Shown: piece after piece, positions 8,805-16,857 of the stretch
Position numbering within the stretch: the stretch's first letter is position 1
How the letters are laid out: each line of letters starts with the position of its first letter
Assembly: GCF_009467825.1 (NCBI RefSeq)
Contig: NZ_WIOK01000017.1
Coordinates: 1-64,000 of the forward strand
Length of the DNA stretch: 64,000 nucleotides
Origin: Cyclobacterium xiamenense
GTDB lineage: Bacteria > Bacteroidota > Bacteroidia > Cytophagales > Cyclobacteriaceae
Direction of reading: 5' to 3'
The notes under the pieces: model-generated
Seen by the model: the letters and a program-made list of their open reading frames with translations, nothing else
What the model was told of the DNA's origin: nothing
Database searches by the model: none
Program-made: the position numbers and the translations under genes

Positions 8805-9539
8805 TTAATAGTTGGGATAGTTTCGGATCAATTGCAGGTGGAGGCCTTGTTCGGTAGTACTCGCAGCCTGTTGGTCGCCACGCAGGATCAGCGTGTAGAT
8901 TCTGCCTTCTCTCAGGTGTACGTCGTTTAGCCGGGCCCATTCCTCGTTTCCGTCAGCATCCATGAGTACCAGGTCGGTTTCGCCCGCCGATACATTGATA
9001 AAGTCGGTTATTTCCATGTACTCCTGCTCAGAAAAAAGCGGATCGGATACCCCGGACCGGTAAACCGCTATTTCTGGGCTGTCCGAAGAGAGGTGAACCA
9101 GGCGAATCAGGGCATTGCCTGATTCCGGCAAATTCAGTTGATCCTCAGTAAACAGCGTTTTGATTTCTCCCCCCTGTTCGGTCATAAAAAAGGAATAGGC
9201 TTTTTCCACCTCAAGGGTTACTGCTGTATCGAGCAGCGATTGATCAGTGGCCGGGTCTTTGAAAGAAAAATTCCTACTGCCGGTATAAAAATACCAGTAG
9301 TCGATGTAATGGCCAAAATCAAAATGCCTCCGGTCATACACCCGTTCGTCTACGGTGATCTTGATTTCCCGATCCACCGTCGTTCCATTAAAAAAGGAAA
9401 CATAGGCCGTGGGCGTATTGTCCAGGGATTCCTCGTCCATGTTTAGGCAAGAAACGCCTACGGATAGTAAGAGGACGAATGCCATTCCTTTCCAGAGGAG
9501 GCGAATTTTTTTCAGATACGTTTGTGATTGGGATGTCAT
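8805..9539 (-). CDS. DUF4397 domain-containing envelope protein, probable lipoprotein
   Basis: A 244-residue protein. The start at 9539 (MTSQSQTYLKK) was preferred over one seven codons upstream because a basic region and hydrophobic stretch (FVLLLSVGVSC) follow directly. The cysteine at about residue 31 could be lipidated, although the residues before it are not a textbook lipobox. The mature part has two repeat-like beta segments, the second with VHLSSDSPEIAVYRSG, the hallmark of DUF4397. Function is unknown; related proteins are exported. It is a single gene with its own terminator. Confidence 0.8.
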   Translation of the reverse strand: MTSQSQTYLKKIRLLWKGMAFVLLLSVGVSCLNMDEESLDNTPTAYVSFFNGTTVDREIKITVDERVYDRRHFDFGHYIDYWYFYTGSRNFSFKDPATDQSLLDTAVTLEVEKAYSFFMTEQGGEIKTLFTEDQLNLPESGNALIRLVHLSSDSPEIAVYRSGVSDPLFSEQEYMEITDFINVSAGETDLVLMDADGNEEWARLNDVHLREGRIYTLILRGDQQAASTTEQGLHLQLIRNYPNY

Positions 9540-9740
9540 GTAATAGTTTGGTTTAATCATTTGTTCCCTTTACGTGAAATATTCCCAAAGTGCGACTAAT
9601 CCAGGTAAAAAAAACAATTCCAGGCAGAACCATATGGGCGTCGGCCGGGTTAGGTTACTAATAGTTCCTTCCGATTCTGTATTTATGGAATCGGTTGTTT
9701 AATTTTACACTGAAACCTGTTCAATTTATCATTTATAGAA

Positions 9741-10841
9741 ATGCTGTTTAATTTATTCAAAAAAAACAAAGATGAGGGGGATCACAAAGAAGAAGCGTAT
9801 CTAACCTTGCGTATTCGCGAAACCGTTCGCGAAACCCCCGATACCCTAACGGTTTATTTTGAGCAGCCCGAACCCTTTTTGGATTACAAGCCGGGTCAGT
9901 TTTTGACGCTTATCCTGGAATTGAACGGAAAGCAGGAACGTCGTTCCTACAGCTTGAGTACCTCGCCCTTTGTAGATCCTTTTCCCGGAATTACCGTAAA
10001 GCGCCTGGAAGGGGGCTTGGTCTCCAACCATATCAACGATCAGTTTTTTCCGGGCAAACGAGTGACCGTCATGAAACCGCTTGGAAATTTCGTCTCGGAT
10101 TACCATTCGCAAAACCGTCGGCTATACGGGATGATTGCTGGAGGCAGTGGCATCACTCCCATTATGGGAATCATTAAAACCATACTGATAAACGAGCCAC
10201 TTTCTACCGTTCACCTGTTGTATTGCAGTCGTTCTCAAGACAGTATCATTTTCAACGAGGCGATTGAAGCACTACAGAAAAGCAATCCTGGCAGATTGCA
10301 GGTGTCACATCAGCTGTCCCAGCCAACGGATGGTTGGGAAGGACCCTGTGGAAGGTTGGACAAAGACAGGGTGGTGGGGTATTTCAAAGATCACCTAAAA
10401 GAATCCGGTTTGGAGTCCCGATTTTTCATCTGTGGTCCAGAGGGGATGATGCGCAGTTCGCAGGATGCCCTCGTTGAACTGGGCGTTCCGAGGGAGGCCA
10501 TTCGCACGGAGAGCTTTTACCTGGCCAAAGGAGAGAAAAATACCGACGAGGAGACCCAAGATCTACTGAGCCGATCAATCACCGTGGAGTTGGAGGGGTC
10601 GGAGCATGTCGTCGACGTGCTACCGGGCAAGACCATTCTCGAAGCCGGGCTGGAGGAAGGGCTGGACATGCCCTATTCGTGTCAGAGTGGTTTGTGTACG
10701 GCATGTCGTGGTCGATTGATCGCCGGAAAGGTCACGATGGACGAGGATGCGGGGTTGAGTGAGAAGGAAATAGCCGAAGGCTTTATTTTATGCTGCTCCT
10801 CTAAACCTGCTGATTCCGAGGTAAAAGTCCGCATCGAGTAA
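9741..10841 (+). CDS. PaaE-type FAD/NAD(P)H oxidoreductase with C-terminal 2Fe-2S ferredoxin domain
   Basis: A 366-residue electron-transfer protein. The FAD-binding barrel carries RSYSLSTSP (68-76), the NAD(P) domain AGGSGITPIMGI (133-144) and CGPEGM (231-236), and a plant-type ferredoxin domain has C314, C319, C322 and C351 or C352 as iron ligands. The architecture is that of PaaE, the reductase of phenylacetyl-CoA epoxidase, and of related oxygenase reductases. No oxygenase subunit (PaaA-D) lies nearby, so the partner is unknown. The stop overlaps the next start (TAATG), so it is coupled to a small membrane protein. Confidence 0.88.
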   Translation: MLFNLFKKNKDEGDHKEEAYLTLRIRETVRETPDTLTVYFEQPEPFLDYKPGQFLTLILELNGKQERRSYSLSTSPFVDPFPGITVKRLEGGLVSNHINDQFFPGKRVTVMKPLGNFVSDYHSQNRRLYGMIAGGSGITPIMGIIKTILINEPLSTVHLLYCSRSQDSIIFNEAIEALQKSNPGRLQVSHQLSQPTDGWEGPCGRLDKDRVVGYFKDHLKESGLESRFFICGPEGMMRSSQDALVELGVPREAIRTESFYLAKGEKNTDEETQDLLSRSITVELEGSEHVVDVLPGKTILEAGLEEGLDMPYSCQSGLCTACRGRLIAGKVTMDEDAGLSEKEIAEGFILCCSSKPADSEVKVRIE

Positions 10842-11347
10842 TGGATAACGATGAGCGACTCCTTCGATTAAAAAAGGATTTCAGGCTGTTGGAACGGAAC
10901 GTTTTGCTACTTATCGCAATACCTCTGTCTTTTTTTGCCTTTGCCTATCTTTATTCCACCAGCGACACCCTTTCTTTTGACCTTCCCGTCCTTCCTCCGG
11001 TACTTGCCTACCTGGGGCTGGGCACGGTGGCGGTTCTTTTGGTGATGCAGCAGGTAGCATTTGAAAGGAGGATACAGCTGGTAAAAAAGAGTGATTCAGA
11101 ACTACACGAACGGGTCAAACGCTATGCCCAAGCCACTTTTCTGCGGTATTGGCAGTTGTTTTGGGTGGGGGTAATCAGTGCGCTGGGGCTGTTTTTATAC
11201 GATAATCCCGGATTCACCATCGGTTATGCGTTGACCTTGCTTTTTGTTTCCCTGGGGAAGCCGACACCCCACCGCATTGTGACCGCATTGCAGCTAACTA
11301 AGGGCGATAAAGACCTGGTCTACCAAATCAATAAAAGAGAGGACTGA
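10841..11347 (+). CDS. Two-helix membrane protein of unknown function
   Basis: A 168-residue protein with a charged N-terminus, a hydrophobic hairpin at about residues 20-65 (NVLLLIAIPLSFFAFAYLY, then LPPVLAYLGLGTVAVLL) and a second pair at about 98-135, with a charged C-terminus. It could have two or four membrane segments. I do not recognise a family. The start codon overlaps the stop of the reductase gene, so the two are co-expressed; it may anchor the reductase or receive electrons through an unseen partner, which is inference. Confidence 0.75.
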   Translation: MDNDERLLRLKKDFRLLERNVLLLIAIPLSFFAFAYLYSTSDTLSFDLPVLPPVLAYLGLGTVAVLLVMQQVAFERRIQLVKKSDSELHERVKRYAQATFLRYWQLFWVGVISALGLFLYDNPGFTIGYALTLLFVSLGKPTPHRIVTALQLTKGDKDLVYQINKRED

Positions 11348-11375
11348 TAGATCAGGTCGTCGTGTTCCGCTACAC

Positions 11376-12290
11376 TTAAATAGGTAAAATGGCGATATTT
11401 CCAGAGCTAATCTTTCCTTTTATGGTGGGGAAGTCGCCGTTTCGAATGTGTAGGGATCCGGGCTGGGTTTGGCTGGCCACACGGATGTTTCCACTTCCTG
11501 CCTGTAAGTCGAAATTATAGGCGGCCAGGTCACTCATGGTGCGTACGTTTATATTGCCTGATGAGCCGGAAAAATAGGTGTCTTGCCCCAATCCCGCCTG
11601 GTCGGCATTGATATTACCGGAGGTGATTTCCAGTTTTCCCAGCACAGCAATTTGTTTGAGCCGCATGTTACCAGAGGTCAGGCGGGCGTTGACCACTCCT
11701 CCGATGGAGGAAGCATTCAATTGCCCACTCGTGGCTGTGAAAGCCAGGTTTCCGTTGATTTGGTGCAGGTGTGCATTCCCCGAGGTCAGTAGACAGGTTA
11801 CATCGCCCTGGACCGATTCCAATCGTATGATACCGGAAGACCCCTTGACCCAAACGTCCCCGGCTATTTCCCGAGCATTGATTTGTCCGGACCCAACCTG
11901 AAGTCGGGTCTGGGCTGCCCGTATGCCTGAGACAGATAAGGAACCCGAGCCATTGACAAAATCGAGTTCAATCGAAGAGGGGCCTTTGAGGCGGATAAAT
12001 TTTTTGCTACGACCATTTTCTTTGGGAGGGTCGTAAGCGATCTTTAGTGTATTTCCGACGGTTACCATTAGTAGGCTTTTGTCGGTGTTTTCGGTGTTGC
12101 CCAAGGAGGCCTCCAGCTGTATATCTTCCAGTCCCTCCTGCCCCTGATACCATACCTCGATTGCCCCGGCATTCAGTTCCAGCTTTTGAATGCCGGAGAA
12201 GGTTTTTTGAATCAATTCCTGGGACTTTACTGCATGGCTTCCCAGTAGGAGTAGTACAAATAGGACTCGGAAATTCGTCGTTGATGTCAT
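11376..12290 (-). CDS. DUF4097-like/head-GIN beta-helix exported protein
   Basis: A 304-residue protein with a signal peptide (NFRVLFVLLLLGSHAVKSQ, cleavage after about residue 23). The rest is a regular repeat of short beta strands with recurring SGSxxI, TSGNxxL and SSGxINV units, which predicts a right-handed beta-helix or stacked beta fold as in DUF4097 and GIN-domain proteins. It is the last gene of the sigma/anti-sigma operon, 18 bases after the barrel gene. It probably acts in the periplasm or at the outer membrane; the exact function is unknown. Confidence 0.8.
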   Translation of the reverse strand: MTSTTNFRVLFVLLLLGSHAVKSQELIQKTFSGIQKLELNAGAIEVWYQGQEGLEDIQLEASLGNTENTDKSLLMVTVGNTLKIAYDPPKENGRSKKFIRLKGPSSIELDFVNGSGSLSVSGIRAAQTRLQVGSGQINAREIAGDVWVKGSSGIIRLESVQGDVTCLLTSGNAHLHQINGNLAFTATSGQLNASSIGGVVNARLTSGNMRLKQIAVLGKLEITSGNINADQAGLGQDTYFSGSSGNINVRTMSDLAAYNFDLQAGSGNIRVASQTQPGSLHIRNGDFPTIKGKISSGNIAILPI

Positions 12291-12308
12291 GGTGCGTGTA
12301 CGTTAAAG

Positions 12309-13334
12309 TTAAAATACGATGCCGAAACTCACGGGATGCAACTCCGGGCTTAGCGATTGGTGAAACAGCGGGTTGAAATCATAGGTGGTAAAGAAGGTAA
12401 TGCTCTTGAAGCCCACCTCCCCCCGGATACCGTACCGAAAGTTGTTCAGATAGCTTCCTGCAGGTTCTTTTTCTTTTTTCCTACCGGATCCATTGAGTTC
12501 CCGATAGACAAACTTGCTTCTTCCCCCAAGCCGATAGCCTGCATACGGTCCGATACCAATGCGAAGCCCGTTTCTGCCGGTATCGTTGATTTTGCCGAAA
12601 TCCACTTTGAACATGGTCAATGCATTCAGGTAGGAAGCGGAGATTTTACTCTTAAAGCCGTTTACGTCGGTTCGGTTGACGAATTGAATGCCATTTTCCG
12701 ACCCAATGACCTGGTACCGGGGGTTGTCCAGTTTGAAATTGTACCAGCTTACGCCCAAACCAAAATCCCAGTAAGCGCCTTTGCTGAGTCGTTGGCTGGC
12801 CATCCAATGAAAGCCCACGTTCCAACTGCCCCAGCCCTTGGGACCATATGCAGCGCCTGCTCCAGGTATGGTGCCCGATTCAAAATAGCTGTTGATACCG
12901 ATATCGGTATTAAAATAGGTACGAAACGAAGGATCCTTCTCTTCTTTTGGGCTCGTTTCGAGTTTTACTTTCGTTCGGTTACCGGTTTCGTCCACGATCA
13001 GTTTGTACCTGCCGACCGTGACCTCTGTTTCTCCTACATCTTCGTAAATACTCACGATTTCTTTGTGACCGTCTTTCTGCCGGATTTCGATGACGGTTAG
13101 TTCCCCGTTATTTTTGGTATCGGGGATGTTCAGCTCCCGGATAATCTGATTGATGTCCATGTTTTTCAACCGTTCAAAGTCATCGGGATTGTCTACTACA
13201 AATACCATTTTTCCGGAGTTGCCAAATTCTACAATGATACTATCGTTTACTGGCCGCGGATCCGGAAGCACCGGGCTGCCAAAGGCCAATTCAACCAATG
13301 CCATGAGGAGCATGGCGAGTACGTATTTCTTCAT
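12309..13334 (-). CDS. Outer-membrane beta-barrel protein of an ECF sigma operon
   Basis: A 341-residue protein with a signal peptide (MKKYVLAMLLMALVELAFG). A periplasmic N-terminal part (about 25-125) contains acidic and charged segments such as VIEIRQKDGHKEIVSIYEDV. The C-terminal half alternates aromatic and glycine-rich strands (GSWNVGFHWMASQRL, WDFGLGVSWYNF, RIGIGPYAGYRLG) and ends in a hydrophobic residue, as in small outer-membrane barrels. It sits 12 bases after the anti-sigma gene and is a likely target or sensor of that system. A long antisense open frame over it (12357-13100) is judged non-coding. Confidence 0.8.
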   Translation of the reverse strand: MKKYVLAMLLMALVELAFGSPVLPDPRPVNDSIIVEFGNSGKMVFVVDNPDDFERLKNMDINQIIRELNIPDTKNNGELTVIEIRQKDGHKEIVSIYEDVGETEVTVGRYKLIVDETGNRTKVKLETSPKEEKDPSFRTYFNTDIGINSYFESGTIPGAGAAYGPKGWGSWNVGFHWMASQRLSKGAYWDFGLGVSWYNFKLDNPRYQVIGSENGIQFVNRTDVNGFKSKISASYLNALTMFKVDFGKINDTGRNGLRIGIGPYAGYRLGGRSKFVYRELNGSGRKKEKEPAGSYLNNFRYGIRGEVGFKSITFFTTYDFNPLFHQSLSPELHPVSFGIVF

Positions 13335-13346
13335 TTTTCTTCGGTT

Positions 13347-14108
13347 TTATTTCGTGTTCTTTCGTTCTTTTTTGGAAGTCAGGGAGGCGAAAAGGGTGTT
13401 TTTTGCATCTTGTAGTTCGCCAAACCCTTCGTCAACCTTGCTGATAAATCCCCCGATTTTCGTTTCCAGTTCGTCCACCAGTTTTTCTTTTTCAGGCTGC
13501 AGCGCATAACCTCTTGAAACGATCCGCACGGTATACGTATCCGTGGTCGCAGTGCGGGCGCCTTCTGGTAAAGGGGGCATTTTTTTCGCCAACAACTCGT
13601 CGCCAGATCCCCGGGTGGGAGCGTGGATTGCTTCCAGCTGCTCACGTACGGGTTTCTCCGGAACCGCGGAAATCAGGCGATCGGTGGGAGGGAGACTTTT
13701 ATGGCGTTCCTCTGAAGACTTTTCGATCGGATTCCGGCTCTCCCTGTCTGCTGGTTTAGGCCTGTCGGGTTGCGCCGATGGTTCTTTCGTGCTTTTTTCA
13801 GCTGGCTGATTGACTGCGGTGTCCATTGCCTCAGGTATTTCAGCTGGACGTATTTCCTGAACCGACGTTTCGTCAGCGGTCATTCGCCGGGTAGAATCGG
13901 GAAGCTCTGCCAGGTGGTAAAACAGCCAGGTAAGTCCAAGCAGTAGGGCAAGCCCGGCGGCCCATTTCCACCAGATTGGCAGTGCCCGCTTGTTTCGTTT
14001 GTCCAGCCGGTCTGAAAGCTGCTCCCAGACCCTTTCTTCGGGACGGATGCGATGGTTTGCCAGGGCATCCCGAAAAAAGGCGTCCGGATTTTTTTTCTTA
14101 TCTCCCAT
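13347..14108 (-). CDS. Anti-sigma-factor-like single-pass membrane protein
   Basis: A 253-residue protein. The N-terminal 45 residues contain the pattern FFRDALANHRIRPEERVWEQL, common in anti-sigma proteins of Bacteroidota. One membrane helix (WKWAAGLALLLGLTWLFYHLA, about 47-67) is followed by a long Pro/Glu/Lys-rich periplasmic stalk and a more ordered C-terminal part (about 190-253). The start overlaps the end of the ECF sigma gene by 11 bases, which supports a sigma/anti-sigma pair. Sequence identity to a named family is not claimed. Confidence 0.78.
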   Translation of the reverse strand: MGDKKKNPDAFFRDALANHRIRPEERVWEQLSDRLDKRNKRALPIWWKWAAGLALLLGLTWLFYHLAELPDSTRRMTADETSVQEIRPAEIPEAMDTAVNQPAEKSTKEPSAQPDRPKPADRESRNPIEKSSEERHKSLPPTDRLISAVPEKPVREQLEAIHAPTRGSGDELLAKKMPPLPEGARTATTDTYTVRIVSRGYALQPEKEKLVDELETKIGGFISKVDEGFGELQDAKNTLFASLTSKKERKNTK

Positions 14109-14667
14109 TTTTTTTTACCGTTTTGGTGGATGTGGTATTGAGTTTTTGCTGCAGGATAGCCCGGGCGCGGCTCAACTGAGATTTGGACGTGTTTTCGGAT
14201 ATATCCAGCATTTCACAAATCTCCCGATGGCTGTATCCCTCTATCGCAAACAGGTTAAAAACCGTTCGGTAGCCTACCGGTAGTGCTGCCACAAGTTGCA
14301 ATAACTCCTCCACTTCCAGTACATTCATGTCCGCAGCTGCTGTAAACTCACTTTCCGGATCCTCCAGGTTTACTTCCATGGCCAACTTTTTGTTTTTTCG
14401 CAGCGTTTGCAGGGCCTGCGTGACCATCACGCGCTTCATCCATCCCTCGAAACTCCCTTCCTTCTTGTATTGGGAAAGGTTGTCGAATATCTTCATGAAT
14501 CCTTCCAGCAGTACATCTTGTGCCAGATCCATGTCCTTAACGTAACGCATGCACAGGGAAAGAAAACTTCCGGAATAGCACTCGTACAATTGCCTCTGGG
14601 ATTTCCGATTCCCTTTCAGGCAACCGTCGATTAACTCTTCTTCCCTAATGCTATTTTTGGAGGACAT
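14098..14667 (-). CDS. ECF-type RNA polymerase sigma-70 factor
   Basis: A 189-residue protein with region 2 at about 25-90 (RQLYECYSGSFLSLCMRYVKD, then QDVLLEGFMKIFDNLSQYK) and region 4 at about 125-178 (LVAALPVGYRTVFNLFAIEG, YSHREICEMLDISENTSKS, a helix-turn-helix). It lacks other sigma-70 regions, so it is an extracytoplasmic-function factor. It overlaps the anti-sigma gene, and the operon continues with the barrel and the DUF4097-like gene. Autoregulation is likely by analogy, but I did not identify its promoter. Confidence 0.93.
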   Translation of the reverse strand: MSSKNSIREEELIDGCLKGNRKSQRQLYECYSGSFLSLCMRYVKDMDLAQDVLLEGFMKIFDNLSQYKKEGSFEGWMKRVMVTQALQTLRKNKKLAMEVNLEDPESEFTAAADMNVLEVEELLQLVAALPVGYRTVFNLFAIEGYSHREICEMLDISENTSKSQLSRARAILQQKLNTTSTKTVKKNGR

Positions 14668-14798
14668 GCTTGATGGCTTACAGTTAGGTAGATGCTAGCT
14701 TTGCGAAAATGGTTGCATGGCTGATTAAAAATAGGTAAAAAATGTAGCAAGCCCTTGGGCTTTCAGACAAAAAGGAATTGAAAATCACGCAACTGGCA

Positions 14799-15344
14799 TC
14801 AGTAGCTTGCCATGTAATTGATGGTGATTTGGGTAGTTTCCCAGGCGTTTTCTGTCACCGTCACGGGATGCACGTAGCTATCCAGATCGAACACGTTGGC
14901 GAAGTAGCCGTTTTCTTCTACCGTAAACAGCGAATATGTACCGGGCGGAAGCGGCACTTCAAAGAACCCGGACTCATCCGTTTGTACCTCAGCAACCAAC
15001 GCGGTTTCGATATCACCAAACAGGTAATCGCCCAGACTGGCCTGATTGATATGGGTGAGCTGATGGATCCGTAGGGTTCGTTGGATGGGTTTCTTTTCGG
15101 GGGGAAAGCCGGGTTGTCCCGCCGATTGGTTCGATTGTGGCATTCGGTTGCCTTCCACCCAAAACACCTGTCCCCGGATTCCTTCTCCGGTATCGGTTTC
15201 AGGTGTTTTTTTGGTCGACTCTTGTTTTTGCCCGGCGACATCCTTTTCATTGGAAGGATCGGACAATTGACGGCTGGATTTACAAGAATACAGCAGCGAC
15301 GCGCTAAGTAAACTCAATGCTAGTAAAAGAAGGAATCGTGTCAT
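14799..15344 (-). CDS. Lipoprotein with carboxypeptidase-regulatory-like fold
   Basis: A 181-residue protein starting with a lipoprotein signal (MTRFLLLLALSLLSASLLYSC); the cysteine at residue 21 is the probable lipidation site. A Lys/Ser/Thr-rich linker (22-55) leads to a beta domain with IRGQVFWVEGNRMP, TDESGFFEVPLPPGTYSLF and ENGYFANVF, the pattern of transthyretin-like CarboxypepD_reg domains. It is probably an outer-membrane lipoprotein that binds something; the partner is unknown. It lies between the beta-CASP gene and the sigma operon. Confidence 0.72.
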   Translation of the reverse strand: MTRFLLLLALSLLSASLLYSCKSSRQLSDPSNEKDVAGQKQESTKKTPETDTGEGIRGQVFWVEGNRMPQSNQSAGQPGFPPEKKPIQRTLRIHQLTHINQASLGDYLFGDIETALVAEVQTDESGFFEVPLPPGTYSLFTVEENGYFANVFDLDSYVHPVTVTENAWETTQITINYMASY

Positions 15345-15400
15345 GGGCGCCTGTTTTTGTATACGGTGCTACCTACGGATCTTTTTTGGAAATTTACTTA

Positions 15401-16801
15401 TCATATTCCGGAGAACAATTCGAAGGATTCCATGTACCCGGGACAAATGGTATTCCACGCGTACGTGTCTTTCAAAATTCCGGCCAGTTTTTCGCTGGCT
15501 TTCTTTTCTCCATGTACTAAAAACGTGTATTTCGGTTTTGAAATAAAATTTTCACACCAAGTGACCAACTCGGCTTGGTCTGCATGGGCAGAAAGCCCAT
15601 CTATGAAGTGGATGGAGGCCTTTACCGGCACGTCTATACCATAGATGCGACAGGTATCTTCGCCATCCAGGATTTTCCGTCCCCGCGTACCCTCGGGCTG
15701 GTAGCCGACGAATAATACGCTGTCATTTTCGTTGGGAAGTCGGTGATACAAGTGGTGTAGGATTCTCCCCCCGGTCGCCATTCCGCTTGCCGAAATAATA
15801 ATTGCGTCGCCCTTTATGTGGTTAAGGCTCATGGAGGCTTCCTGTTCCCGGTAATAGTGGAGGTTGGGATGCAAGAATGGATTGGCTCCCTTTTCTTCCA
15901 GGGAGGGACCCAGGTGGTGGTAATGCACAAATTTTTTATAGAGTTCCGTCACGTTGATGGCCATGGGGCTATCCACGTAAATTGGTATCGCTGGTATCAG
16001 GCCTTTTTCCTGCAACCGATGCAGGTAAAACAACAGCATTTGTGTTCGGCCTACGGCAAAGGAGGGGATTAGGGACACTCCTCCACGCTGATAGGTTTCC
16101 CGAATGACGCGGCCGAGGCGTTTGTCTATATCGATGGATTCGTTGACGCGATCTCCATAGGTGGATTCCAAAAACAGTACGTCTGCGAAAGGGATATCAG
16201 CGGGCGGGTTTAAAATGGGGTCGCGGTACCGGCCCAAATCACCCGAAAACACGAGCTTTTTTTCCTGGTTCTCTCCTGTTACTTTGAGTTTGATGATAGC
16301 TGCCCCCAGGATGTGACCGGCATTGTAGGCGGTGAGCTGAATGTGGTCAGCTATCGTTACCTCTTGTTCGAACGAAATGGCTTTGAGCATGGGAAACACC
16401 CTTTCGGCATCTTCCTGGGTAAACTGTGGCAGGGGCTTTTGGTGCTTGGAGTAGCCTTTTTGGGCAGCAAATTTGGCCTCTTCCTCCTGGAGCTTACCGG
16501 CGTCCAACAAAAGAATTTTTACCAGCTCCAAAGAGGCTTCGGTGAGGTAGATCGGACCAGAAAACCCCTCTTTAACCAGTTTGGGTAAGTACCCGGAGTG
16601 ATCAATGTGCGCGTGCGTCAGTACAATGGCGTCTATTTTTGCAGGATCGGTTGGAAAAGATTCCCAATTCCGCAGGCGCAATTCTTTTAACCCTTGAAAA
16701 AGCCCACAGTCGATCAATAGTCGAAATCGGTCGGTCTCCAGAAGGAAGCGGGAGCCGGTGACCGTTCCGGCTCCTCCCATAAATTTAACCTTTACATCCA
16801 T
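15401..16801 (-). CDS. Metallo-beta-lactamase/beta-CASP RNA-processing family protein
   Basis: A 466-residue protein. The N-terminal MBL domain has HAHIDHSG (about 60-67), the beta-CASP insertion lies near 240-370, and the C-terminal RMMBL part holds the metal-binding SAHADQ. This is the YSH1/CPSF73-like group, whose members are RNA endo- or exonucleases; bacterial ones are mostly uncharacterised. A cytosolic RNase role is inferred from family. The gene precedes the lipoprotein by 56 bases and may share its transcript. Confidence 0.9.
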   Translation of the reverse strand: MDVKVKFMGGAGTVTGSRFLLETDRFRLLIDCGLFQGLKELRLRNWESFPTDPAKIDAIVLTHAHIDHSGYLPKLVKEGFSGPIYLTEASLELVKILLLDAGKLQEEEAKFAAQKGYSKHQKPLPQFTQEDAERVFPMLKAISFEQEVTIADHIQLTAYNAGHILGAAIIKLKVTGENQEKKLVFSGDLGRYRDPILNPPADIPFADVLFLESTYGDRVNESIDIDKRLGRVIRETYQRGGVSLIPSFAVGRTQMLLFYLHRLQEKGLIPAIPIYVDSPMAINVTELYKKFVHYHHLGPSLEEKGANPFLHPNLHYYREQEASMSLNHIKGDAIIISASGMATGGRILHHLYHRLPNENDSVLFVGYQPEGTRGRKILDGEDTCRIYGIDVPVKASIHFIDGLSAHADQAELVTWCENFISKPKYTFLVHGEKKASEKLAGILKDTYAWNTICPGYMESFELFSGI

Positions 16802-16857
16802 ATACGTTAGCTGCTTTCAGAAACTGAAATTAACGAAAACCAGGGAAAGACAATCGC

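Noticed and set aside
9671-9694. Seven-base hairpin CCGATTC/GAATCGG before the PaaE-type gene
   Set aside because: Followed only by TTGTTT; no upstream rightward gene needs termination, and the promoter is not defined around it.
12357-13100. 247-codon rightward open frame over the barrel gene
   Set aside because: Long, but antisense to a protein with a signal peptide and barrel strands inside a tight operon; composition is that of a shadow frame.
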